NCBI GenBank assembly: GCA_000827265.1
Contig: KN834762.1
Span: 684,939-748,938, forward strand
Reading direction: 5' to 3'
Source of the DNA: Collybiopsis luxurians FD-317 M1
Lineage: Eukaryota > Basidiomycota > Agaricomycetes > Agaricales > Omphalotaceae
Length of the DNA: 64,000 bases
Shown here: positions 10,861 through 22,026 of the stretch, in pieces
Numbering within the stretch: position 1 is the stretch's first letter
How the letters are laid out: each line of letters starts with the position of its first letter
Translations under genes and position numbers: made by a program
Notes under the pieces: generated by a model
The model's database searches: none
What the model saw: only the letters and a program-made list of their open reading frames with translations
Told to the model about the DNA's origin: nothing

Positions 10861-12219
10861 ATGACAGTGGCCTCTATATCTAAAGATAGATCGGAGCCTC
10901 CCGTGTATGATCCTGAAGATGAGCTAAGATCAGAAGTCATCATTCCAGAGAGCTTGCCACCCTATACAGAGCCAGAACGTCCCAGATATGGTGGGGATGA
11001 GTCAGCTACTCCCTATGTACCTGTCCAGAGTGAGGATATCATTCTCATTGGACATACCCTTGCAGTCAACTCAGTTGCATTCTCTCCTGATTGCAAACAT
11101 GTGGTTTCTGGCTCCCAGGATCATACAATTAGAGTGTGGGATGCCAAAACTGGAGACCAACTTGGTCACCCACTACATGGGCATGATGACAATATAATTT
11201 CTGTTGCATTCTCCCCTGACGGAAAACGCATTGTATCTGGCTCCCTGGATCGTACAATTAGATTGTGGGATGCCGAAACTGGAGAGCAACTTGGTCAACC
11301 ACTACGTGGGCATGATCACAATACAACTTCTGTTGCATTCTCCCCTGATGGAAAACACATTGTATCTAGCTCCCTGGATCATACAATTAGATTGTGGGAT
11401 GCCGAAACTGGAGAGCCACTTGGTCACCCACTACATGGGCATGATCACAATATAACTTCCATTGCATTCTCCCCTGATGGTACACGCATTGTATCTGGCT
11501 CCTGGGATAAGACAGCTAGAGTGTGGGATGCCAGTACTGGCATAAATGTTCAGACATTGACATTGGAGAAACATGTAACATCTGTGGCATTTTCTCCTGA
11601 TGGCGAAGACATAGCCACAGGTTATCAGGATGGGACAATCTGTATTTGGGATGTCTATCTTGGGCAGCAAACCTATCAGATGGAAGGCCACACAGGTGCA
11701 GTCACTTCAGTTCAATTCTCCCCAGACAGGAAGCACATGGTATCGGCTTCAAACGATGGTGACATCTACACCTGGACAATACCAGAGACAAGACCGGAGA
11801 CACTACCAGGGACAATACCAGGAAGGAAGTTTTTTTTACAATATGCATATGCATCTCACTGCACTGCATTCAGTCCGGATGGAAGCCGTGTTGTCTCGGG
11901 TTCAGAAGATGGTAGCATCCGAATCCAATCATTGCATACTGCCATAATGCAAAATATATCCCCGGAACCATCTCTGTTGTCAGTAGAGCCAGGTGTTGGC
12001 ATTGGGAGCCATAAAGGAAAAGGAAAAGCGAAAGCCACACTGCAGGATGCAGACAGCCAAGCAAAGTTATCCAACTTGATCAATAGCCCAGTTTCATCCC
12101 ATATCATCCCTGACACGGTAGAAAGCAGGGCTTGGCCTGGTGACCAAAAAAATCCAGAAGGATTTCACCATTCACCTTTGCAAAGGGGCCCTGAGTATGC
12201 TGAAGGAGGTCAAAGCTGA
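10861..12219 (+). CDS. WD40 repeat protein, seven repeats
   Basis: This is an intronless ORF of 452 aa. An acidic Pro-rich N-terminus (PPVYDPEDEL, LPPYTEPERP) is followed by seven WD40 units between about residues 60 and 365: three near-identical ones with GHDxN...VAFSPDG...SGSLDxTIRLWD, one ending RVWD, a diverged fifth (GTICIWD), a sixth (YTWT) and a seventh (SEDGSIRI). Seven units would close one beta-propeller, normally a protein-interaction platform. The tail has a KGKGKAKA basic run. Similar WD40 domains sit at the C-terminus of fungal NLR proteins, but no NACHT motif occurs upstream. Only 188 bp separate it from the preceding gene on the same strand, so the two may be one spliced gene. 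Confidence 0.75.
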   Translation: MTVASISKDRSEPPVYDPEDELRSEVIIPESLPPYTEPERPRYGGDESATPYVPVQSEDIILIGHTLAVNSVAFSPDCKHVVSGSQDHTIRVWDAKTGDQLGHPLHGHDDNIISVAFSPDGKRIVSGSLDRTIRLWDAETGEQLGQPLRGHDHNTTSVAFSPDGKHIVSSSLDHTIRLWDAETGEPLGHPLHGHDHNITSIAFSPDGTRIVSGSWDKTARVWDASTGINVQTLTLEKHVTSVAFSPDGEDIATGYQDGTICIWDVYLGQQTYQMEGHTGAVTSVQFSPDRKHMVSASNDGDIYTWTIPETRPETLPGTIPGRKFFLQYAYASHCTAFSPDGSRVVSGSEDGSIRIQSLHTAIMQNISPEPSLLSVEPGVGIGSHKGKGKAKATLQDADSQAKLSNLINSPVSSHIIPDTVESRAWPGDQKNPEGFHHSPLQRGPEYAEGGQS

Positions 12220-13634
12220 TTGAACAAAACTAGGCACTGTCCCGGCGATTTCAAGTTTGCTATTCTTTTACTTCCTTTAATTTCTCTTTCTCAATTTTTT
12301 CTGTTGACATTAGGACAAGTTCCCCGTTTTTCCATTGAGTTAGTTAATTCTTTCAGATTTCTGTCTGTGCTTGTATGTATGCATGGCTACCAACTTCTCC
12401 AGTGTTAAATTCAGCATTAAAACGTAAAGCGGTGAAGTTTAACTTCGATTAGTAGGCCGGGGGACCTGTTGCAAGGAACCTATGTGTGTATGCAGAATAT
12501 TGTAGGTCTTATATAACACAACTGTGCCTTGACGGCAGGTGAAACACTGGCGGGCCACTGGGATAACTCAACACTTAGTTAGCCATTCCTATGAGACTCT
12601 TTATGTGAGGGGGTAGGCCATTGTGCTTCGCACATAGCATGTGTAAGTTTGCGAACTCATGCAGACACAACTTTATTTGCATAGATAGACAAAAAATGAA
12701 TAGATACTCGTACAGAGTTCATGAGACCGGAGTCATTTAAATAGCATATGATGCGACGAGGACCTGCTGAGTAACAATTTCAAGAGGAGTGTTGCGCTCT
12801 CATAGACCTTCTGATAGTCAAGTCGGAGAGCAATTTGAGCAGATTTGAGCATGTCTGTTGAATGAAGAGACCGAGTATCTGTATGTGACAACGACGACTA
12901 TGATGCAAGGGAAGGAGCACCTACGAAGTCCGGACCATCCAAGAGCTTTGAGTGTCTTGTTGAAGCACGCTGTGACATCCACAACCGGAAGGGGAAGAAG
13001 AATCAAGACTCATTAATGTTCTTGTGAGATTGATGTATTCGGAACGCAATGCAGGCTCTTCTGCCCCTAGCGGAGAGGGCGATACACGCGGAGAAACAGG
13101 ATCCTCTCCGAGTCGGTATTGTGAAACCGTTCGTCAACGGGGAGGGCAAAAGCAAAATATATAAGGTGTTATAGGGTTTCCCAGTACGCATATGCCGAAC
13201 CAGCTGTGTTTTCTATCCTCGTCCATCCCCGCGAGTGCAAAAATTCCAGGTGACAATTCTTGAACCTTGAACAACTTCGGATTCTACGACAGAATGGATT
13301 CGCCTAGGACTTCCTTACAGACTAAAGAGAGCTCAAGGGTAATGTCTACTATTCGTTGTAAGGTAGATACTCTCGTAGTCCTAATGGCGTAGATGTTCAT
13401 GGAGTATGCAAGGTGCTTGCGGGTATCAAGGAGTGAGGGAATCTTGAAGTGACAAGTGAGATGTTGTACAGCAAATGAGCGAAAGACCCGATGGAACTGC
13501 AATGGGCAATGGGTACGCGTGTTTGAGTTAACGGCGACTAAAGAATATTTTTTAAAGAACTCACCGACCATAGCTTACTAAAAACCCACTACTAAGAAAA
13601 TACCTGATCGTTATGTATCATGTCGAAGCTACTA
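12220..13634. other. Intergenic region
   Basis: Only unsupported short ORFs are present, such as a 95-codon minus-strand ORF at 13,284-13,571. There is no paralogous sequence elsewhere in the window and no motif I recognise. Confidence 0.45.
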
Positions 13635-14335
13635 GTACATACAAACGCTGGATCCCCTCAACTCCTCAGCTCGAATCTGATTGACATAAATATCTGATAA
13701 GATAGGTGTATCGTCTTCTAGAATATAAGACGAATCTATTGATACAAAAAAGGGAGAGAGAATAAGTAGAAGGATAAGTGGGGTTTGGGGCTGGGCTTGG
13801 CCCGGTGCGCGGGTGGGCAACAAACGCGCACTAGGAAGTGAGCAAAGCCTGGAGTGCCTCAAATTCAAGGCCCTGGAGGAATCAGGATGGGAGGGTGGGT
13901 GCGAAAGAACGGAGCTAGATACAGCGATGAGAGTTGGATGAGGGTACCGTGCACAGCTGTAAGTGCCCGTAAGCGCCTGAATCCCCTCATCGCTTGCCCA
14001 TCGCCTCGGCCTCCGAGAAGTTCGCACACCCACGGAATGTACAGAATCTTTCTCTCGGATTGTCATTTCCACCCCCCTCAGTTTCGTTGGTCGGCCCTTG
14101 CGTATTCTATCCGAAGTAGTGCCAACTGTAGAAGGCCAGTATTCCTCCCATAGATATGGACTATCCAGCCTAATGTATCCGTTTTCAGTACACGACGTAC
14201 CCTTTGAAATGAGTACTTTCTACTTCACCTCCAAAGTAGAAGCCCACTATCTCGCTTGCTTGTTATCCAAGTCCTGTCATGACTACATAACCGTAGAGGC
14301 TTCGATATAAACATCAAAAATACAGCTAGGCGCCA
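13635..14335. repeat. Direct repeat L flanking the crinkler-like gene
   Basis: About 700 bp is colinear with 16,565-17,285. Shared runs include GGATCCCCTCAACTCCTCA, ACAAACGCGCACTAGGA, AGAATCTTTCT.TCGGATTG and CATCAAAAATACAGCTAGGCGCC. Similarity stops abruptly after AGGCGCC at 14,335. The right-hand copy continues from that point into the GH3 pseudogene. The last 300 bp also match 5,195-5,535. No TG...CA ends, primer-binding site or polypurine tract is seen, so this is not an obvious LTR. Confidence 0.7.
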
Positions 14336-14405
14336 AAAGCCCTATTGGTATGCATTATGACATGTAGGATTTTCCTACGAGAAAATAAAAAATCAAGGCA
14401 AAATA

Positions 14406-16345
14406 TTACAATTGTTCGAACATGTTCTCCTGGTGCTCACGCGTAATCAAGTCATACTCCAAGGCACCAGACGGATTACGGACAACACTGGCAAGATGGA
14501 ACGGATACCTAAATTCTCCTTCTTTACCTACCCAATCAAAGTCAACAAAACGAATGCGTTTCTCTATCGAGTCCGTTCCATTGGCCAGTATCACGTTTGG
14601 CCTGCGAAGGTCCCCAAAAATGAATTTCTTTTCGGCAAGAATGTCGAGAGCCCTACGGACACCGTTTTGAATATCAGCTGGAAGTGGCTCTGAAATGCTA
14701 TATGCATCATCCAAAGTTTGACCCTCGACAAACTCCATCGCGACGAGATGGAGGTTACCGTAATGATCTCCTAGAGACGTGTATGATAGCAGCTTGGGGG
14801 CCAGTCCTTGTTCCGACATCCATACATGTGCGGCATGGCCATACTGCCTCACGAACTTGATCACAATGGCTTGTTTTGTGTCGAGTCGAATAACCTTGAA
14901 AGTGACAGATACAGGGTCGCGTTCCAGAGGATGCACGTAGACGAACGGTATCTGCTTGCCGTCGAGGGAGAAATGGTTGATAGATGGGCAGAAACGGGGA
15001 TGTATGAGATGAGACGCTACAGGGGGTGAAGATAGTGTGCGGTAGTATTCCCCGAGTTGCTCTATCGACAGCCGGAGAGCGTATAGACGCCGGGCGATTC
15101 GATGGACCTGTTCACTGTCCAAGACACGAGAACAGGCAAGCCATTCGAAAGGTGATAGCCGTTGGACAATCGTACGGGATGTCAAGACGGCGCCCAGTAT
15201 AACCAGCCAAGGGCCAGCGATACCGACGAGGAAAGCCGGGCAGCATGAAACAGCACGAATTTGTGCACGCTATTGGGATGGACTAGGACGCAGCCAATTG
15301 TTTTCTGATCAAAACTCACCTCACTATTGCAGTAGAACCTGGAGTAAGAGAACGAAACCTGTACGGATGGGTCAGAGCCACCGTTGCCCATTTCACCCTT
15401 GACCTCGCCAATAAAGGGAGCTGCATTGATGTTAAAAGGTGTGTGTTGGACAGACAAGTAGTCCGCCGATGTTCGGTCTTGATTCACTACATGCTCCAGT
15501 GAGATACCGAGGATCTTGGTCAATAAACGGGTTCCTTCGTCTCGAGGAGCCTCCCTGATCGAGATCGTAGATACAGATCGCAACAGTTCAGCAGTATCAC
15601 GAAGGACATTTTCCGGAACTTCAAGGTCTGGACAGTTGGAGAGCTCAGAAAAGCGCCCGAAGACGGGATGATAGAGTTCGATGGGAGGGGCAGCAGTCTG
15701 AGGGCCATTTTTGGCAGATCGGCCGTCGAGTAGAGCAGCAGCTGAGGCTTGAATTTCGTCGTAGTTAGCAGATTTGGCAGCAGAGGAAGGTGTTTTTCCC
15801 TTCATGACACCGTCCACGTATCTCGTAAAGTCTATCAGGCAGATTAAGCATATTAAGATTGATGCGACAGGACGAAAAACGCACCTTGTCTTAGCTGAGT
15901 GACCACATCGTTGGTCTCGTCATCTATCTCCTCAGAATTTTCAGCAGGCACGACAGATACCGGAGGAGTGAGATTTTGGAAAATAACGATAAATGTTTGT
16001 CTTACGGGAAAGACTTGCTGAATGAGGTCCTCCATAGGCACGGAAGTCGCTTTTTGGAGCAAAGTTTGCTTGTCTGGAAATTCGGTGTTAGCAACATCGT
16101 TATCTAGGCGATGAGATTGATAAGGCTACAATACTTTGTCAGTGTATGCAAGAGATGATGATACACGCAAAACTAGCCTTGTAAATTGTGGCAGCGAAAA
16201 TGTGGTGAATCGAAGCGTACTTTGTGATCAGAGCTTCCTGGAGGTCGTCAATGTCACATTGAGGATCAATCGATATGCTTGATTGCCAGAATTTGAAAGG
16301 CTCTGGATGCTCCAAAGCGGCGACGAAGAAGAGCTTTTGAACCAT
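14406..16345 (-). CDS. Crinkler-like (CRN) protein with kinase-like C-terminus
   Basis: Four exons (16,345-16,174; 16,103-15,885; 15,831-15,320; 15,269-14,406) join in frame to 588 aa. The first junction uses a weak donor. The N-terminus resembles the ubiquitin-like header of the crinkler family (FWQSSISIDP..DIDDLQEAL, then TLLQKATSVPMEDLIQQVFP and IVIF). A linker DFTRYVDGVMKGKTPS and the family's middle region (PPIELYHPVFGRF, SVQVSFSYSRFYC, CCPAFLVGIAGPWLVILG) follow. The C-terminus is protein-kinase-like: AIVIKFV supplies the lysine, FGDLRRPNV stands for the catalytic loop with GDLR instead of HRD, and VDFDW stands in the DFG position. Crinklers are modular proteins known from oomycetes and many fungi. 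A role for this one is not established. The gene is intact and lies alone inside direct repeats L and R. Confidence 0.8.
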
Positions 16346-16564
16346 GTCATGAGGGCAAGGGGCTTTAATTTCGCAGGAGTAAGCGCTGAGAGTAACCTCG
16401 GGCCGTTTTAGGCAGGATGAACCTCAATTGCCGAGATGCCGTTTCAGCACTGAAACATTCAATCGCGTCCTGATGAGAAATCTAAGTCTACTATTGTAAC
16501 AGTTGCATGAAGCTAGCCGCCTCCAGAGTCCAGACCAAGGCGTCATGCATCATCCCACGCTTGC

Positions 16565-17285
16565 GAAGCAACATACAAACACTGGATCCCCTCAACTCCT
16601 CACCTCGAATCTGCTCGACATGAATATCTGATAGGATAGGCGTATCATCTTTTTAGGATATAAGAGGAATATACTGATACAAAAAAGGGAGCGACAGTAA
16701 GTAGAAGGATAAATGGGGTTTTGGGCAGAGCTTGGCCCGGCGCGCGAGTGGGCAACAAACGCGCACTAGGATGTGGGAAATGCCTGGAGTGCCTCAGATT
16801 CAAGGCGCTGAAGAAATCAGTAAAATGTGAGGGTGGGTGGGTACGAAAGAACGGAGCTAGGTACAGCGATGAGGGTAAGTTGTAAGCGCCCGTAGGCGCC
16901 TGAATAACGTCATCGCCTCTAAGTTCGCACACTCACTTCTCTCGGAATATAAAGAATCTTTCTATCGGATTGTCATTTCCACCCGCTCCAGTTTCGTTGG
17001 TCGGCCCTTGCGTACTCTATCGGAAGTAGCGCCAACTGTAGAAGGCCAGTATTCCTCCTATAGATATGGACTCTCCAGCCTAATGTATCCGTTTTCAGTA
17101 CACGATGTACCCTTTGAAACGAGTACTTTGTACTTCACCTCCAAAGTAGAAGCCGCACTTGCTCTCTTCATTATGCGCTATTCGAGTCACTATCTCGCTT
17201 GCTTTTTATCCGAGTCCTGTCATGACTACATAACCATAGAGGCTCCGATATAAACATCAAAAATACAGCTAGGCGCCTCCGACGC
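16565..17285. repeat. Direct repeat R flanking the crinkler-like gene
   Basis: This is the second copy of the 0.7-kb repeat described at 13,635-14,335, in the same orientation. It continues rightward without a break into GH3 pseudogene copy B, as the shorter copy at 5.2-5.5 kb continues into GH3 copy A. This copy therefore holds the original arrangement, and the crinkler block with repeat L looks like the newcomer. Confidence 0.7.
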
Positions 17286-17289
17286 TCGC

Positions 17290-18190
17290 TGAATAGCATC
17301 CCAAATACCGCACGCACATTTGTCATCAGAGGCTTGCCTACAAGTGGCGCCAGAAGAAACAGCCCAGAACTCACCTCGTTTCCCTTTAAGAATTCGTCAT
17401 CGTAATAGTCTGACGCGCTACCCCGAGGAAGATGTCGTCGAATACTGGAAAGACTTTGGATGGTTCACCTGCAGAAGTCAGCAGGACCTCCGGACAAGTC
17501 ATTCGAGGTAAGATCAGCCGAGATCATAGCAAACAATGAAGCAGAAGTTTGTATAGCTTCAATGGGAAGTACAGTAAATGCAACAGCCAGAACCCATCTA
17601 GTGGAGAGAAGAGCAGGTTAGTAGACGGGCAACGAGACAAGCTATAGCTAGACATGGCTTGGATAATGTATGTACATACCCGATGACCATTGTTCCAGTA
17701 TTCCATTCATTGAGACCTCCGGCACAATTCAGGTCGAGCTGCTGCGCGTCGTAACTGATAACAACAATACTCTTGAGGTCTTTCGATAGAGGCCACCACC
17801 GCCACTCGTACAATTATTCTTGAGCAAAAAAGCGCTTGCACTTCCAATCTGAGCCATGTGCGCTTCTGTACGCCTCGTTAAGGTCACCACTTCCCGTCAG
17901 AGCTTTGAGCGTCGAAATTAATCTCGGAGAACTCATATGAAAATTATGAGAGGAGACTGCGCTAGGAAGCTGGAGCTGGAGCAGACCGAACCAAGGCGTC
18001 AAGATGCGTGCCACCATCTCGTCCAGCCTCCAGCAAGTACATAGGGTGGCCATCAGTCGGGAGACTGCGGAACAGACCGCCACAATTGTACTCACCTTTT
18101 GAGACACTCGCCCGCCGTTTACAGCAGATTGTAGACCCTGAATGCACCGCCGCTTGTGGAGACGCATATATACGTACGTGAGACACTAAT
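17290..18190 (-). pseudogene. Decayed GH3 beta-glucosidase, copy B (internally deleted)
   Basis: Minus-strand fragments match copy A: ARILTPWFGL and TGSGDLNE (17,900-18,020), a LLKN region with a PLSKDLKSIVVISY stretch near 17,770, and CAGG..EWNTGTMVIGY near 17,690. A short 3' piece lies near 17,440. The central part present in copy A (INYTEG, FGLS) is absent, so about 1 kb is deleted. Several frameshifts and stops are present. Compared with intact family members (roughly 750-850 aa), the barrel domain is missing, so it cannot be functional. Confidence 0.65.
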
Positions 18191-20284
18191 CATCAATCAA
18201 GCTGAAATATTCAAATCAAGCCCAGCATTGGCACTGTCCTCGTTCGCCTGATACAGGATTTTCGGTGTTTATCGACTATCTCCTTGGAGGAAACAAGGTG
18301 TGCACCCCAATCGCTGACCATGGACCCTTTAGTATGTGGATTGGCACTTCACAACACAACATAACATTTCCTCTAATGATCCTTCTTGCCTCAAAGCCCC
18401 ATTGTCCCGTTAATCACAAATAAAAAAGGATGATGATCGAACCTTGGCATCAACAAGACTATTCTCCGGACAAGCGACGAGCCTGAAACATTCAATCTCC
18501 ATGAAATTGGCCAAATTATTTCGCAGGGCTGAGTTCGGCGACACTGGTGACGTACATAGCTTTTCTTGCGGGAGGCGGCAAGGAGAGTTCGGATGTGTTT
18601 GATTAGAGGGAGATGGGACGCTAAGTGCAGGGAGTAAATCGTCAGAGTTATTCCGTGGGTATCCCGGTTTTGGGATGATTCCGATGGCAGTAACTTGTCG
18701 GCATCGAATTCAGCAGTAGATTGCAAGCGATCTGCAGTACCCTCTACCTCAACGTCTATTGTTCAAGCGATAGCATCCTGTCCAGAGGAAGAAAACGCTG
18801 TATTTTCAATTGACATCGAAGTCAAGAGTCACTGATTCGGCCCGGTTTTACCAGAGCTCACGCCTTTAGTAAAGTTGCAGCAACTTCACTCACCCTTCGA
18901 CCGCAAGGTGCTGTGATATGTCAAGTCTTGAATAGGCAAGAACCTGATGGAAAGAGGTGGCTGAGTGGTAAGTTTTCGTCTGCTCCATACCTGACGTCAA
19001 GAAGCTGTGGATCCGAGTACAGACGGATATACCCAGCGGATGCAGGTGCCTCTTGAAGCAAACTTGAAGCGTTCAAGAGCCTGAAATTACCGCAGGAGCG
19101 CCTTTCATGAACTTTACTATCTCTGAGCATATCGTCCCAACCAACCTCTCGCAAAGCTTACAATTTTAATTCCACCACCCCTCTGCAGGCACATAATGCA
19201 TTCTTCCCGCTGAATCCTCGATCAGTTCCGCCGAGGACCCTGGTCCAGGACCGCGGAATACAAAAAATAGCTGCCACTATCAGCATCAGCTGTCGCATTC
19301 AACTCATCCGTAACGACTATTAAACCAACGAGTCACGACAACCACTTGATGCAATATCACCAATAAGCAGTATCCGCCATTGATTGATTTGAACTAATAC
19401 TCACTCTACTTTTGATCGAGCGCTGCTAATCATCGCAAACTTTGTTGTATTTAGATACATGCTAAATTGTTGCCAACGGGAAGTGAAGGAAGTCGTCACT
19501 CAGCCTGCGCTCCTTGTGGACTTTCTTCTGAGACGCTGTACTACTGCCTATGGCCTATGTTACACTCGGTATTTGAACCATCTGGGTGTTTTACGTGTTA
19601 CCGCCACTGGTTCGAATGCATCGCTAATGAATTGTCCCAATATTCGACTACCCTATGTTACACTGGGTATATGATGCATCCATCCGTCTTTACGTGTTAC
19701 CGCCACTGATTTGATTGCATCACTAATAATTGTCCCGATATTCGACAAGACTATGGAAGAGTATGTGTTTCTACCTGTCTTTGCATTCATCCAAAGGGTT
19801 ACGATTTCCATCCTTGTCAATATCAAAGCGCCAATTACCATCGCTTCGGACGACATGAAGAAATACTATCAAAGCGGAAACATGAGTGCAATAAACAGAA
19901 GCACTTGCAAACATGAGTACGCTGAATCTTCTCTGTAGAAAGCGAGTGTAGCCCAGTATAGATTACATCTCACTCTCTCCGTAGCACTCCGCCGTAGACC
20001 CCGTAGAGGTGACCGACGGTAGGGCTGTTGCTGCATAGAGTTTACAGAGCCGTATGTAGCAGTCCCGCAGCTGTGCGTAGCATCAGTTAATGCTGCATGG
20101 CGGGAGATTCCCGGTACGGTAAACCCGCAACCCCACACATGGACATCATATCGCAAAAACGTTGTCAATTTCTGGAATCCGGGTATCACGGATTGACTTG
20201 GCCATTATATAGCCCTCGAACAGTAGTTTAAGCATCCTTTTCCCGTTCTACCAACCTTCTTGCATCCTACACCGTTGCATCTAT
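18191..20284. repeat. Duplicated upstream flank of the DUF6533 gene, copy 2
   Basis: From about 18,810 this matches 1,690-3,188. From about 19,672 it also matches 23,021 onward (GATGCATCCATCCGTCTTTACG against GATGCTTCCATCCGTCTTTACG). Two nearby runs with TATGTTACACTCGGTAT / CTATGTTACACTGGGTAT (19,555 and 19,650) are a local ~95-bp tandem duplication. The first 600 bp (18,191-18,810) hold no gene I can name. Confidence 0.6.
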
Positions 20285-21849
20285 ATGTCCCAGTTGAATA
20301 CAAAAGATGTGCAGATTCAAATGTGCGGATAATTTGATTCGGATCGCTTCGATAACCAATCTTTGTCCTCGCTCGCAGGAATTGGACACGCTACGTTGGG
20401 CTGATGCAATTCGGTATGTTCGTCTCATTACAGTTCACTACTGTCACAGGAGAGATGTAGATTTCTACTTAGTGATCCTGATTTACGACTGGCTTATCAC
20501 CTTGGACCAAGAAGTTGAATTGATCTGGCGACGCCCAAGCAAGACTAGACTTGCAGTGATACTCTTCTTTCTTAATCGATATCTGACACTCTTGGGGAAT
20601 ATTCCTGTTGCTGTACTATTCTTCTGGGGTAAACCAATTGACCCACACAATGTAAGTGGACAGTGTTTTCCTACGGATGATATGTTGACTTGGACAGCCC
20701 AAATTAGGGTAAGTTGAGGCTGGAAGCTTCTTCTCCCAAGTTGTGCCGTCTTTCATGCTTGCTCTCTGCCATGTTAGAGGTCGACATTTTGACTTCTACG
20801 TGGAGACACTCCTGGCCTTAATCCAACTCAATATCACCAGTAGGGGTCAAATCTTTTCCAAAAAATCAATATCTAAAAGCTTTCGTCAGTGTTTTTCATA
20901 CTCAGGGTGACGGCTTTGTATGGTGGGAAGGGATGGGTCAAACTGTTTCTCATTGTCTTGGGATTAGGCATAACTTGCAACGGTATAGTCAGTGATTTTC
21001 TCTTTTACATCTTCCATATGCCGCAGTAAATGAGATTCCAGTAGGTACACCTGGCTCTAGCAGATCGACAGCCTTTCGTCGACATTGAAACACTGTCTTT
21101 GTGGAACCAGATTGGTAACATACCGATCTTTATAGCTTCACAGTAGGTTTCCCGTATCCCTATTTGAAATTTCTTTTGTCTGATAAATCATTACTTATTC
21201 TACTTAGAGGAATTGGTGTGTTCAAGTGGCTTGTTTATCTTTACCATCACTTAGGTCTTGTAGATTTCACCTTTGTTTGGGCTGGAAACTTTATCTTTGA
21301 TCTTTGTGTCTTCTCTTTGACCGTCTGGAGGACAATTGATATGTTTAGAAGCCCATACTACATCCAAGGGGGAATAGGTACTATCATTATGCGAGATGGT
21401 GAGATTATCAGTTTTTGTTTAAATATCTTCCAAGTTGACAAGGCTCATCAGGTCTCATGTACTTTGGAATAATCACTCTGTTGACATTGGGGAATTTATT
21501 AGTTTTTGTGGTAAAGAAAATCAATCTTTGATTCTTGTCTAGTTCTACTGATGTTCTTTTCCTCTACATAGCTTGGAACAGTAAGATCTCTTTTGGAAAT
21601 TGGATCTCGACACCGCCTGATACTTTTGTGAAAATAAGGAACTGCTGAAGGGGCTATTCACTATTCCCTCCTATACGTAAGTCCGACTGTTTCCTTCCAT
21701 TTAAAGCAGGTACCGAATACCTTATCTTCCTCATTCGTAGCCTATCCAGCATATTGATGTCGCATATGATGCTGAATCTGCGGGAAGATAATGAATACGC
21801 CATGAATTATTCAACACCGACACAGCTCTCGGGGATCCTATTCAATTAA
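20285..21849 (+). CDS. DUF6533-type multi-pass membrane protein, paralog 2
   Basis: The exon pattern is the same as in paralogs 1 and 3. It starts MSQLNTKDVQIQ, then NWTRYVGLMQF, VILIYDWLITLDQEVELIW (the DUF6533 signature), NRYLTLLGNIPVAVLFFW, FDFYVETLLALIQL, LRVTALYGGKGWVKLF, VDFTFVWAGNFIFDLCVF and RDG|LMYFGIITLLTLGN. The tail MSHMMLNLRED ends at TAA 21,847-21,849. It is much closer to paralog 3 than to paralog 1 and has no disabling change in the joined exons. The middle loop exon, near RQPFVDIETLSLWNQIGNIP at 21,062-21,140, is open in all three copies and so is probably coding, but its splice sites are unclear. The neighbour downstream is a truncated PPxY membrane gene in convergent orientation. 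Confidence 0.82.
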
Positions 21850-22026
21850 AGACACTGACATGAAATGTATTTGTAGTCAATTTAGAAATATACGCCTCAT
21901 TACCTACATTGTGATATTCAACTATCGGCGGCGTGGGATAATGAACTTGAGCACGGTTATAACGTTTTTGGACGTGCCGAATTTGAAAATATGAGGAAAA
22001 CATATTGCCGTGTTCAAATGTATAAC

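Noticed and set aside
14098..17253. Similar 70-81 codon ORFs in repeats L and R (TVEGQYSS..YGLSSLMYPFS)
   Set aside because: The third copy at 5.3 kb has stops in this frame, and similarity extends equally outside it, so it looks like non-coding repeat.
13635..17285. LTR retrotransposon with the crinkler gene as cargo
   Set aside because: The repeats lack TG...CA ends, a primer-binding site and a polypurine tract, and no gag/pol is inside. Repeat R is continuous with the GH3 flank.
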